This document shows, piece after piece, positions 35,506-44,187 of a DNA stretch of 64,000 nucleotides (positions within the stretch are counted from its first letter, which is position 1; every line of letters begins with the position of its first letter). The translations under genes were made by a program, and so were the position numbers. Origin of the DNA: Candidatus Thorarchaeota archaeon. Lineage in GTDB: Archaea > Asgardarchaeota > Thorarchaeia > Thorarchaeales > Thorarchaeaceae. The stretch spans positions 37,784-101,783 of the forward strand of contig PRDH01000076.1 in NCBI GenBank assembly GCA_003345545.1, in the 5' to 3' direction. Under the pieces are notes generated by a model, which worked only from the letters and a program-made list of their open reading frames with translations, was not told where the DNA came from and made no database searches.

Positions 35506-37794
35506 ATGGACGAGAAGACAGGAAGCAGTCCCGAGAATGGACTCACACATCAAGAAGAGGCCTATCGGTACAGAGCATTAGTCGAGTCCATGAATGATGG
35601 TTTTGGGATTATCAATGATGAGGGAATCTTTACCTATGTGAATCCTCGTTTCGCAGAGATGCTTGAATATTCCGCAAATCAAATGATTGGCAAAGCGATT
35701 ACTGACTTCCTCGATGAGAATAACAGGAAAACCCTCCGACAAGTGATTCGTCAGCGAGCAAAGGGACAGGCAACCCAATATGAGCTTGACTGGACCAAGT
35801 GCTCTGGAGGAACCATTTCCACAATTGTATCCGGTGCGCCTTTGCTTGACGAGAATGGCAAGCACAAGGGGTCCTTTGCTGTCATAACCGATATCACAGA
35901 GCTAAAGCGATCTCGTGATGCCTTAGAAGAGAACGCAGAACTAATGAGGAGAATTTTCGAAGAGTCACAAGTTGGAATTGAATTCTTCGATAGCGAGGGA
36001 ATACTTACCAAAGCTAACCTTGCGGCTCTGGAGATGGCAGGCATAGCAAGCCTACAGGAACTTCTTGGATTCAGTCTTTTTGATGATCCAAATATCCCTG
36101 CGGAAATCAAGACTAAACTCATACGTGGAGAACCTGTGAAGTACGAAGTGGTTTTCGATTTTGACAAGGTGAAGGAGAAGGGTCTCTACAAGACTAGTCG
36201 TTCCGGCACTATAATCCTCGATGCATCAGTGATTCCCTTATGGTCCAAAAACAATGGCAGACTCAAGGGATACTTGAGTCAAATCACAGAGAAGACAGAG
36301 CACAGAGCCACAGAAGCAGCTCTTCAGGATAGTGAGAAACGATACCAACTGCTGGCCGAGAATGTAACCGATGTGATTTTCACTACAGACTTGGAACTGA
36401 ATCTCACATACGTTAGCACATCCGTGAAGCTACTAACTGGACACACCGCAGATGAACTGATTGGCAAATCCATGATTGAACTCATGACACCTGATTCTGT
36501 ATGGACAGCAATCCAAGCCATGAGTGAGGCACTTGAAGCAGAAAAGATGTCGGACCAAACACTGACCAGAGGTGACTCGCCGCCTATTGAACTGAGACTC
36601 AAGCACATAAACGGCTCAACGATTCAGGTAGAAACCACACGCACCTTCTTGCGTGATGAAAGTGGCAAACCCACAGGTGTGCTCGGAGTGGTCCGCAACA
36701 TTGAGGAAAGAAAGCGGGCAGAGCAAGCCCTGATTGCCTCAGAGCTCAAATACAGAACACTGGTCGAACAATCATTTCAAGGAATCGCAATCATTCAAGC
36801 ATTGCCACTAGCGGTGAAATTTGCCAATCCGGCCTTTGCAGGTTTCCTAGGCTTGACCGTTGAGGAAGTCCTTGCTCTGACACCAGGAGAAATTCAGAAG
36901 ATGATCCATCCTGAGGACTGGAGCATTCTCATGGACAGGCTCCAGAAGCTGATGGCAGGAGAGCCACCAGCGAGCATCCCGATAGTGATGCGAGCCTCCC
37001 ATAAGGACGGAAGTACGCAATTCCTTGAGATGTTCGGGAGACGCGTGGAGTTTGAGGGAGTTCCAGCCCTACAACTTGTTGCAATGAATGTTACTACGCG
37101 CAACATTGCCGAGAAACACATACAGACACAGAAAGAGCGAGCGAGCATGTATCTTGATCTGATGTCTCACGATTTTAGAAACCAACTACAGATAATCCTT
37201 GGCAGCTCCATGGTCATGGAAGCGAGATTAGAGGATTCCAACGACCGAAGGTTATTGGGGCAGATAGTATCGGCAGTGGAGCGTTGCCAAAGCATGATAT
37301 CAAAAGTAAAGATCACCGAGCCCCTCATGTCAGTACCGCTTTATCCAAGAAGACTGGATTCGACAGTTGAGGACGTTGTTGAATCGCATCGGACCCAAAA
37401 CAGGGATGCTGAAATAGAGATGTCAATAAGAAACAGGAATGCCTCTGTGGACGCTGACGAGTTTCTGGAGCAATTGCTGACCAATCTCATCGAGAATGCA
37501 ATTGAGCATAATCCAAAAGCAGAGAAGAAGGTATGGGTGAAGCTGTTCAGGAATGGCGAGGGCTATGAGGTCTGTATCTCTGACAATGGCGATGGGATCT
37601 CAGAATCACTGAAGAGCGCTATCTTTGACGTATCCAGGCGTTACGGGGGCGTAGGTCTCCTGCAGTCAAAACAGATTTGTGACAAGTACGGAGGCCGGAT
37701 CGAGGTTCGAGACCGAGTGCAGGGACACCCCTATGAAGGAGCAGAGTTCTCTGTATGGCTGCCAAGAACAAAGAAGCCAGAAATCGTGTCATAG
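35506..37794 (+). CDS. Multi-PAS sensor histidine kinase
   Basis: A 762-residue soluble kinase with four PAS domains (about 20-135, 145-265, 280-400, 410-535), a DHp segment with His555 (LMSHDFRNQLQI), and an HATPase with N-box LLTNLIENAIEHN, G1 DNGDGI and a G2-like region RRYGGVGLLQS. No membrane helix is visible. A TATA-like CTATATAG lies about 62 bases before the ATG, and GGAGT just before it is the ribosome-binding site. The receiver/DHp protein upstream is a plausible partner. The tail overlaps the 3' end of the threonine dehydratase gene by six bases. Confidence 0.9.
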   Translation: MDEKTGSSPENGLTHQEEAYRYRALVESMNDGFGIINDEGIFTYVNPRFAEMLEYSANQMIGKAITDFLDENNRKTLRQVIRQRAKGQATQYELDWTKCSGGTISTIVSGAPLLDENGKHKGSFAVITDITELKRSRDALEENAELMRRIFEESQVGIEFFDSEGILTKANLAALEMAGIASLQELLGFSLFDDPNIPAEIKTKLIRGEPVKYEVVFDFDKVKEKGLYKTSRSGTIILDASVIPLWSKNNGRLKGYLSQITEKTEHRATEAALQDSEKRYQLLAENVTDVIFTTDLELNLTYVSTSVKLLTGHTADELIGKSMIELMTPDSVWTAIQAMSEALEAEKMSDQTLTRGDSPPIELRLKHINGSTIQVETTRTFLRDESGKPTGVLGVVRNIEERKRAEQALIASELKYRTLVEQSFQGIAIIQALPLAVKFANPAFAGFLGLTVEEVLALTPGEIQKMIHPEDWSILMDRLQKLMAGEPPASIPIVMRASHKDGSTQFLEMFGRRVEFEGVPALQLVAMNVTTRNIAEKHIQTQKERASMYLDLMSHDFRNQLQIILGSSMVMEARLEDSNDRRLLGQIVSAVERCQSMISKVKITEPLMSVPLYPRRLDSTVEDVVESHRTQNRDAEIEMSIRNRNASVDADEFLEQLLTNLIENAIEHNPKAEKKVWVKLFRNGEGYEVCISDNGDGISESLKSAIFDVSRRYGGVGLLQSKQICDKYGGRIEVRDRVQGHPYEGAEFSVWLPRTKKPEIVS

Positions 37795-38736
37795 AAGCGT
37801 ATCGAAGAAACCTGTAAGGTCGATATTCCCCCCACTTATCATCACACCAGCACGTCTACGTTTTATTCTGCTCTTCAGTTTTAGTAGTCCTGCCAGAGAA
37901 ACTGCACCAGATGGCTCCACCACGAGCTTCATGCGTTCCCAGAGGAATCTCATTGCACCTACGATTTCCTCTTCTGTCACTGTGATGATATCATTCACGT
38001 TCTTCTGAATCACCGCGAATGTGAGATCTCCCAGTTGGGTCCTTAGACCATCAGCTATTGTGCGAGGATTCACGCTGGGAAATATCTTCCCTGCCCTGAA
38101 GGAACGATAGGCATCATCTGCATTTGCAGGTTCGACCGCGATCACCTCTATGGTAGGACAGAGGCCCTTGGCTGCTATTGATGTGCCACTCAGAAATCCG
38201 CCGCCTCCGACAGGGGCAAAGACATAGTCCAAGCAGCCAACCTCCTCGATGAGTTCGAGCGCTGCTGTGCCGGCTCCTGCGATAACTCGAGGATCATTGT
38301 AGGGATGAATGAGTGTGTAGCCATGCTGTTTGATGAGAGAATCACACACAGATGCTCTGCTCTCTACAGTGTTCTCGCAAAAGACAACCTCCGCACCATA
38401 GCCTCGCGTTGCATTGACTTTCACCTGCGAGGAGTTCTTGGGCATGACGACGGTTGCTTTCACACCGAGCATCGATGCTGCCAGTGCAAGAGCCTGAGCG
38501 TGATTGCCGGAGGAGTGAGCAATAACACCCCTCTGGCTTTCCTCGGGGGTCAGCTGGCTGATTGCATTGAACGCGCCCCTGAACTTGAAAGATCCGGCGC
38601 GCTGGAAATTCTCGCACTTGAAGAAGATGCTGCCTCCCGACAACTTATCAATTGCCGTTGATGTCATAACAGGGGTCTTCAGCGCAGCACCCTGGATTCT
38701 ATTACTAGCTGCACGGACATCAGCGAGAGTGACCAT
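37789..38736 (-). CDS. Threonine/serine dehydratase (PLP)
   Basis: A 315-residue fold-type II PLP enzyme. Lys51 in SFKFRGAFNAI binds the cofactor, SSGNHAQ follows, and PVGGGGFLSG forms the phosphate loop. Length and motifs fit a catabolic or short biosynthetic threonine dehydratase without a regulatory ACT domain, converting threonine to 2-oxobutyrate or serine to pyruvate. Serine racemase belongs to the same group and cannot be excluded. It is a single-gene unit, convergent with the kinase. Confidence 0.9.
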   Translation of the reverse strand: MVTLADVRAASNRIQGAALKTPVMTSTAIDKLSGGSIFFKCENFQRAGSFKFRGAFNAISQLTPEESQRGVIAHSSGNHAQALALAASMLGVKATVVMPKNSSQVKVNATRGYGAEVVFCENTVESRASVCDSLIKQHGYTLIHPYNDPRVIAGAGTAALELIEEVGCLDYVFAPVGGGGFLSGTSIAAKGLCPTIEVIAVEPANADDAYRSFRAGKIFPSVNPRTIADGLRTQLGDLTFAVIQKNVNDIITVTEEEIVGAMRFLWERMKLVVEPSGAVSLAGLLKLKSRIKRRRAGVMISGGNIDLTGFFDTLL

Positions 38737-38819
38737 GACTCAGTCACGGGTAACGAAACAGAAAAGGGTTACCCCAGATGTGATTCTCTTTTCAGAAACG
38801 CTTAACGCTTGGTTTTGAC

Positions 38820-39602
38820 ATGCAAGATGAAAGAAAAAGTGCTGGTGAAGCAATGTCTGGGAAGTATCTGAAATCAAGTATTGACATTCTGCGACTCCTC
38901 ATAGTCATTGGTATATTGATACTTATTGTCGCATTTGTAGTGATGGATAATTCACAACCCTTGTTTCTCTCATCATCGATTGCCATCGCCCTATTGGCCC
39001 TTGTGAACTACTTGGCTCTTCATAGAGAGGGCAACAGCGAATGGAAGACCTATGCGCTGTTGCTTTTCTTTGCCATGGTGTGTGGGACAATCGGCGACTT
39101 CCTGATGGCAGGGATTATCTATATTACCCCTGAGCCTCTAATCAATGGCATCCTGCTCTTTGGCATTGGACATGTGTTCTACCTGATGGGCCTAAGAAAT
39201 AGATCACCACTTCTACTTCGGAAAAGGGACAGCGGCGGAACGAAGCTAATTGCACGCAATCTCATAATATGGATCGTCTGCGTAGTGATAGTTCTGGCCA
39301 TCTTCTATTTCACAGTCTTCAACTCCGCGATGCTCATACTTAGTATTGGAGCGTTAGGCTATGGCATTCTTTTGGTGACTGTGCTCGCATTCGCAATTAC
39401 AAAATGGGCCAGCAAGTTCTCTTTACCATTAAGGATAGCTCTGGTCCTTGGGTTCTTCTTATTCCTATTCTCTGATTGGTTGATTGCATATCACGAATTC
39501 ACCGATCCCGCATTTCTGTCGGGGGCTTATGTTGGAATCACCTATGCCATAGGACAACTACTGATACAGCTGACACCATTCCTTGGTTCAAGAGCCTCGT
39601 AG
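38820..39602 (+). CDS. YhhN-family membrane protein
   Basis: A 260-residue protein with about eight membrane helices. GTIGDFLMAG followed by GIGHVFYLMGL and later FLFSDWLIAYHEF are the Asp- and His-bearing segments that define the YhhN family, whose animal members are lysoplasmalogenases (cleaving vinyl-ether lysolipids). In an archaeon with ether lipids the substrate may differ. The ATG at 38853 has GGTGA upstream and is an alternative start. It lies 35 bases before the flavin-binding gene. Confidence 0.75.
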   Translation: MQDERKSAGEAMSGKYLKSSIDILRLLIVIGILILIVAFVVMDNSQPLFLSSSIAIALLALVNYLALHREGNSEWKTYALLLFFAMVCGTIGDFLMAGIIYITPEPLINGILLFGIGHVFYLMGLRNRSPLLLRKRDSGGTKLIARNLIIWIVCVVIVLAIFYFTVFNSAMLILSIGALGYGILLVTVLAFAITKWASKFSLPLRIALVLGFFLFLFSDWLIAYHEFTDPAFLSGAYVGITYAIGQLLIQLTPFLGSRAS

Positions 39603-39637
39603 CAGACAATGTGGCCGAGTTGTAAGAGAGTGGTCTA

Positions 39638-40129
39638 ATGAGAGGAATTCGAAGAAAAGAGAAGGCGATTGAAAGCGACGAGGAAATGATGACAATTCTT
39701 GAGAGGGCAAAATATGTGACTATTGCAATGTGCCAGGATAACGAACCATATCTAGTGACGCTAAGCCATGGATTCGACCGAGAAAAACATTGCATCTATT
39801 TCCACTGTGCTCACGAAGGAAAGAAGATTGACATTCTCAATGCGAATAATACGGTATGGGGGCAGGCTATTGATGACAAGGGATACGTTGAAGGTGCTTG
39901 TGATCACCTCTGGGCTACAACGCAGTTCAGGGGCACGGTAAGCTTCATCAAGAATGCGGCAGAAAAGAAACATGCGCTCCGCATCATGATTCATCAGCTT
40001 GAACCGAACCCCAAGAAGGTAATTGAGACCCAGATCACTGCAAAGTCGCTGAAACGCGTCAACATCGGACGAATCGACATTGACTACATGAGTGGCAAGA
40101 GATCAAAAGAGGTCATCATTTCTGTCTAA
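39638..40129 (+). CDS. Pyridoxamine 5'-phosphate oxidase-like FMN-binding protein
   Basis: A 163-residue split-barrel protein. The segment AKYVTIAMCQDNEPYLVTLSHGF, then IYFHCAHEGKKIDIL, matches the FMN-binding split barrel of NimA-like PNPOx proteins (reduction of small redox substrates). It lies 35 bases after the YhhN gene on the same strand and overlaps the ACT-protein gene tail by 14 bases. Function beyond flavin or F420 binding is not determined. F420 binding is worth considering, since cofE is present in the window. Confidence 0.8.
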   Translation: MRGIRRKEKAIESDEEMMTILERAKYVTIAMCQDNEPYLVTLSHGFDREKHCIYFHCAHEGKKIDILNANNTVWGQAIDDKGYVEGACDHLWATTQFRGTVSFIKNAAEKKHALRIMIHQLEPNPKKVIETQITAKSLKRVNIGRIDIDYMSGKRSKEVIISV

Positions 40130-40523
40130 TACTTGACAGACTGCGCAATACCGTCATTGCTTCACGGACTCTATCCAGGGGAACGAATAGATGATCATGA
40201 TAGACTGCAGACACAGCATTCACACTGATTGATGCCTTTGCTAGTTCTTTTGTCACAGCGGCAAGAAATCCTACTGCGGAGAGCGGCGAATGAACAGAGA
40301 GAGTTATGAAACCCCAAACGCCTTCGTAGAGGAGGGATCTGGCATCAGCAACCTCTTTTCTCAGGATGACAGTGACAGCCTCCTTCTCGCGAAATACAAG
40401 GATAGGACTGTCAGATAGTTCCTGTAGAGTATGTTCATCTACGCATGCAAAGACATACTCTCCTGGATTGATTTGGGGAGTCATATTCGCAAGCAGGAAA
40501 TCCAGATTCTTTGACGCGGGCAT
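40116..40523 (-). CDS. ACT-domain protein (CASTOR-like / DUF2241)
   Basis: A 135-residue protein with two ACT-like units: EYVFACVDEHTLQELSDSP and the second VWGFITLSVHSPLSAVGFLAAV...ISVNAVSAVYHDHLFVP. The layout fits the short ACT proteins related to CASTOR-type amino-acid sensors. It probably binds an amino acid as a small regulator. It starts six bases after the nitroreductase stop (40530), so both are one operon. Its end overlaps the PNPOx gene. Confidence 0.75.
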   Translation of the reverse strand: MPASKNLDFLLANMTPQINPGEYVFACVDEHTLQELSDSPILVFREKEAVTVILRKEVADARSLLYEGVWGFITLSVHSPLSAVGFLAAVTKELAKASISVNAVSAVYHDHLFVPLDRVREAMTVLRSLSSIRQK

Positions 40524-40529
40524 AATGAG

Positions 40530-41045
40530 TCACTTGGATTTATTCCCGAATGTTTCCCATGACACAATCTCGTCAAGAGGGTAGCGTGAACTGGTACGCT
40601 CCTCGTCCCCATATCCTACTGCAACTGAGCAGATGACCCTTAGCTCATCTGGAATTTTGAGTATCTTTCTGAATGCGGGTTCTATAGCTGTATCACGAAC
40701 GCCCATCCAGCATGTACTGATTCCTAGATTGTATGCGGCAAGCAGCATGTTTTGAACAGCATTATGAGGGTCTGCAAGACAATACCTCGGATCCTTTTGT
40801 GGATCTCCAAGCACAACAATCACAGCTGGTGATTCCTTCATGAATCGCCCATGGGCATGAGCATCAGCCAGCCTTCCTCGGAGGTTGGGGTCCCGGACCA
40901 CAATAAAATGCCAAGGCTGCTTGTTCGCCGAAGATGGTGCCCATCTACCGGCTTGAAGAATGATACTTAGGCTCTCTTCGCTAACCTCTTTCGACTTGTA
41001 CTTTCGAATACTCCTTCGTTCTCTGATTGCTTTGATGACATCCAT
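40530..41045 (-). CDS. Nitroreductase-family FMN protein
   Basis: A 171-residue nitroreductase-fold protein. RERRSIRKYKSKEV binds the FMN phosphate, RWAPSSANKQPWHFIVV is the family signature, and ISTCWMGV forms part of the second FMN contact. This short subfamily reduces nitro or other small compounds using NAD(P)H, or acts in flavin destruction. The substrate is not readable. It is the first gene of an operon with the ACT-domain protein. Confidence 0.9.
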   Translation of the reverse strand: MDVIKAIRERRSIRKYKSKEVSEESLSIILQAGRWAPSSANKQPWHFIVVRDPNLRGRLADAHAHGRFMKESPAVIVVLGDPQKDPRYCLADPHNAVQNMLLAAYNLGISTCWMGVRDTAIEPAFRKILKIPDELRVICSVAVGYGDEERTSSRYPLDEIVSWETFGNKSK

Positions 41046-41130
41046 CGTGGTTCACCGTTCTTGAGCGCTTAACATCATGAGGAACGCACTACTTCAAACC
41101 ATCGGAAAGCCAGAATCGCAAACCTAAAAG

Positions 41131-41153
41131 GCGCAACGAAGCTGCGGGCGCCA
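41131..41153 (+). other. Hairpin upstream of the EutA-like gene
   Basis: GGCGC and GCGCC flank a 13-base loop just before the reading frame opens at 41159. It may be a leader structure. I see no cobalamin riboswitch core. Confidence 0.25.
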
Positions 41154-41179
41154 TCTAACCTCTTGCGGAGTGGACAGAG

Positions 41180-42616
41180 ATTCTAAGGACCCAGCGAAAA
41201 GAACTGACCAGTGTCGGTATCGACATAGGATCCTCAACATCTCACATCGTGTTCAGCAGAATTGTGCTAGAGAAGAATACAAAATCCACTACCGAGAAAT
41301 TCGAGATTGTCGACAGGAATATACTCTATTCGGGCCCAATTCATCTGACTCCATTCAAGGATGCACAGAATATCGACTACTCCAGACTCAGAGACCTTTT
41401 ACTTGATGACTATCGCGCAGCCAAGATTGCCACGTCTGATATCGATACTGGAGCAGTCATCGTTACCGGCGAGACTGCAAAGAAAAACAATGCAGAGTGG
41501 ATGGTCAATGCGCTAGCAGGAGAGTCTGGCAAGTTCGTTGCTGCTACCGCAGGCCCCAATTTTGAAGCAGTCCTGGCGGCACATGGATCCGGAGCAGTTG
41601 CAAGGTCGATGGCAACTGGAAAGACAATCATGAATGTTGATGTAGGAGGTGGCTCCTCCAAAATCGCAGTCTGCAAAGACGGGAGAGTACTCGCAACTGC
41701 AGCGATAAATGTTGGAGGGCGACTTTATGCCACCGATGAGTCGGGCATCATCGTTCGGCTGGAGGAGATGGGAAGGAAGCTCGCGTCACTCATAGGCATC
41801 GATCTTGAAATCGGACAGACATTGACTCCAGCGAATAGGCACAAGATCGCAAACGAATTGGCGGAAGCGCTTGTCGAAGCACTACAGGGGAAGAGCATGC
41901 TGAAAAGCACTCAGCTCTTGATGATGACTCCTCCACTTCAGTTGAATGAACACATCGACCTCATTACATTCTCGGGCGGAGTTGCTGAATACATCTACAA
42001 GACAGAGAAAGAGTATTTCAACGATTTGGGCGCCGACCTCGCCAAGTCAATAGCGAAGAAGTCGCGTCCGCTAGGATTGCCCATTGAGATGCCAGACCAA
42101 AGAATTCGAGCGACTGTCATCGGGGCAGGAAGTTTCAGCCTTCAGGTCAGCGGGTCCACGACATTTCTATCATCAGGACTTGCTTACCCTATCAGAAATG
42201 TTCCAGTGTTGGTGCCATATACGCCCAAGAGAAAGGCATCTGCTGCAGATATCGAGGGTGCCATTTCGAGTGCCCTTCGAAGATTCGACCTCAGTGAGGG
42301 TGAAGACAGAATGATCCTATCGTTCAATGATGCCGTAAGACCCTCATATGAGAATCTTGCAGAGTTTGCTAGAGGTGTGGTCGCGGCTCTTCCGACGACC
42401 ATATCCAAAAATCTGCCAATACTGATGTGCTTTGATACCGATATCGGAAACAGCGTTGGCAATATCATGCGCCGTGAAACAAGCATAACGAACAAGATAC
42501 TGTCTATTGATGAGATAGCCCTGAGAGAAGGAGACTTCATTGATATCGGAGCACCCATAATCGAGGATGTCGTGGTCCCAGTTGTTGTAAAGACTCTCGT
42601 ATTCAATGCTGAGTGA
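41180..42616 (+). CDS. eutA: EutA-like ethanolamine ammonia-lyase reactivase, unusual start
   Basis: The frame aligns with EutA from its first residues: ELTSVGIDIGSSTSHIVFSR, then VITGETAKKNNAEW, ATAGPNFEAVLAAHGSGA, and MNVDVGGGSSKIAV with INVGGRL. EutA is an ATPase that removes damaged cobalamin from ethanolamine ammonia-lyase. The GIDIGSS phosphate motif (41216 onward) lies upstream of the first standard start (GTG 41249), which would cut it off. The frame is open back to 41159 with no ATG, GTG or TTG before the motif, so an ATT (41180) or CTG (41204) start, or a sequence error, is likely. I give 41180 as a working start. No lyase genes lie nearby. Confidence 0.82.
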   Translation: MLRTQRKELTSVGIDIGSSTSHIVFSRIVLEKNTKSTTEKFEIVDRNILYSGPIHLTPFKDAQNIDYSRLRDLLLDDYRAAKIATSDIDTGAVIVTGETAKKNNAEWMVNALAGESGKFVAATAGPNFEAVLAAHGSGAVARSMATGKTIMNVDVGGGSSKIAVCKDGRVLATAAINVGGRLYATDESGIIVRLEEMGRKLASLIGIDLEIGQTLTPANRHKIANELAEALVEALQGKSMLKSTQLLMMTPPLQLNEHIDLITFSGGVAEYIYKTEKEYFNDLGADLAKSIAKKSRPLGLPIEMPDQRIRATVIGAGSFSLQVSGSTTFLSSGLAYPIRNVPVLVPYTPKRKASAADIEGAISSALRRFDLSEGEDRMILSFNDAVRPSYENLAEFARGVVAALPTTISKNLPILMCFDTDIGNSVGNIMRRETSITNKILSIDEIALREGDFIDIGAPIIEDVVVPVVVKTLVFNAE

Positions 42617-42682
42617 ATACGAGGCATTGGTACTCATATTTACGGCCCTTTGAAGGCTGGAATACCTCAGCACTCGCGTAGG

Positions 42683-43885
42683 TCACTCGACATTCGGTCT
42701 TCTGGAATCGTCGTTGTGTCGTCTTTTTCGAAGATGAGACACCATCATGTAGGTCAAGGGCACTGTGATTATCTCATCTTCAAGGTGACTCGGTTGCTCA
42801 GAGACAGACGCTACTCCTCGTCCTTTCCCTTCTTTCTCAAACCACATTCTGGCCTCAACATCCTTCCATATCTGATTCGCGACAGGTACAACGGATCTAT
42901 GAAGTCTAGTAACCAGCATTCCAACAACTACGAGGCACGGAACAGGAAAACCGCCATACGTGAAGGTAGACCAAGGATAGATAACGCCTTGCATCACCGT
43001 GAAGGCAATCACCGGAAAGATATCGGCAAGAATTCCCAGGTATAGCAGCCTCCGATAGTTGATTTCATGCTTGAGATAGCGGTAGATGTCCCGAACAAAT
43101 ACGAACCTCAAAGAGCTAAGAATGCCAAGTATCGGCAAAGAAAAGAGGGGGACAACCAAACCATAGATAAACATCGGATAATACTCAGCAAGAACGTTGC
43201 CGCCATAGCCGGCGTCCATTATATAGGCAAATGAGAATACCTCAAAGGTCCCGCCATAGTAATATGCATATGTCGGCACCACGAGATAGGGAAGAAAGTA
43301 AAGGCTCGCCCAAAGTATTGTAGCAAGAATCACTTCTCTTCCAATGCCTGACTTCGGATGCTTTTGCAGGGTTTCTGGTGGACTACTATGCATGTTTTCG
43401 GAAGATGCAATCAAGATAGCTTGACGCTGTATTATTGGAAGGACAATGAACGCACCAACTGCAATTGTCGGAAAGGCCTCAATATTCAGAAGAATCTCGT
43501 AGCTGTAATAGGCGGACGAACTGAGTATAGCTACTGCAATAGACGCAGCCACATAGACCATTATGCCAGAGACGACTAATGCAGCTGCTGCAAGCCTTCT
43601 AATGCTCCTATTTGCGGGAATCCTGGCTAGGCGATAGTTGAAAAGAATTGCTGGAAGGGCAAGCATGAAACCAATGGCCAAGTTCAGCCCAATACCATTG
43701 ACGATTGAAGCATACGCCACTGGCACTAATTCAAAAGGAAACACTGGATACCAAGAAGTGGAGAGCAATCCTCGGAATGGGAGATTGAGAAGATCATGCA
43801 AGCTTGTGATCTGGAACTGAAGTGGGAAAAGCATGACCAGTAGAGCCTTCAATAGAAGCCTAGACCATAATGGAAGCCGCTTCAA
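42683..43885 (-). CDS. Polytopic membrane protein (paralogue of 47713-48843)
   Basis: A 400-residue protein with about eight membrane helices. I recognise no family. The central cytosolic loop (SENMHSSPPETLQKHPKSG) separates two membrane halves. The end EDEIITVPLTYMM resembles the end of the membrane protein at 47713 (EDMIRVPLRTRI), which has similar size, helix spacing and aromatic loops, so both probably belong to one lineage-specific family. The start ATG is at 43885. Confidence 0.6.
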   Translation of the reverse strand: MKRLPLWSRLLLKALLVMLFPLQFQITSLHDLLNLPFRGLLSTSWYPVFPFELVPVAYASIVNGIGLNLAIGFMLALPAILFNYRLARIPANRSIRRLAAAALVVSGIMVYVAASIAVAILSSSAYYSYEILLNIEAFPTIAVGAFIVLPIIQRQAILIASSENMHSSPPETLQKHPKSGIGREVILATILWASLYFLPYLVVPTYAYYYGGTFEVFSFAYIMDAGYGGNVLAEYYPMFIYGLVVPLFSLPILGILSSLRFVFVRDIYRYLKHEINYRRLLYLGILADIFPVIAFTVMQGVIYPWSTFTYGGFPVPCLVVVGMLVTRLHRSVVPVANQIWKDVEARMWFEKEGKGRGVASVSEQPSHLEDEIITVPLTYMMVSHLRKRRHNDDSRRPNVE

Positions 43886-44187
43886 TAGTCTCGTTGTGCT
43901 CGCCTATTGAATTATTAGCACCTTCCCTAATAAGAGTGACCAACCAAGAATCCATTGGTTGGGGATGTAGGGTCATGTGAGAAGGTCATTAGGGGTCAGA
44001 TAGTTGCCATTATCAAGAAGATTCATGGATGACCTCTTGGTGACAGTATCATTAGGTGAAAACACAATGACTACTTGACAGCCCTTCGGGATGAAATAAT
44101 CGTCTACCCCATCATAGGCATTTCAGAGATGGGAATTAAGGACTGGCATGACATCCTTGCTCCCATGCCCTCGAAAGACTGACTAGA
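43886..44187. promoter_or_regulatory. Intergenic region with hairpin and a possible small ORF
   Basis: CCAACCA (43940-43946) and TGGTTGG (43956-43962) form a 7-bp inverted repeat 55-77 bases upstream of the membrane gene start. A 35-codon frame on the plus strand (44075-44182, TTG start) is listed separately. Nothing else was found. Confidence 0.35.
44075..44182 (+). other. Possible small ORF or gene remnant, 35 aa
   Basis: A plus-strand frame that starts at TTG (44075) and ends six bases before the kinase-like gene. It contains a smooth coding-like series (ALRDEIIVYPIIGISEMG) with balanced codon use, but it has no ATG and the nearest Shine-Dalgarno-like GGTGA is 18 bases away. It could be the tail of a decayed gene. 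Confidence 0.2.
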
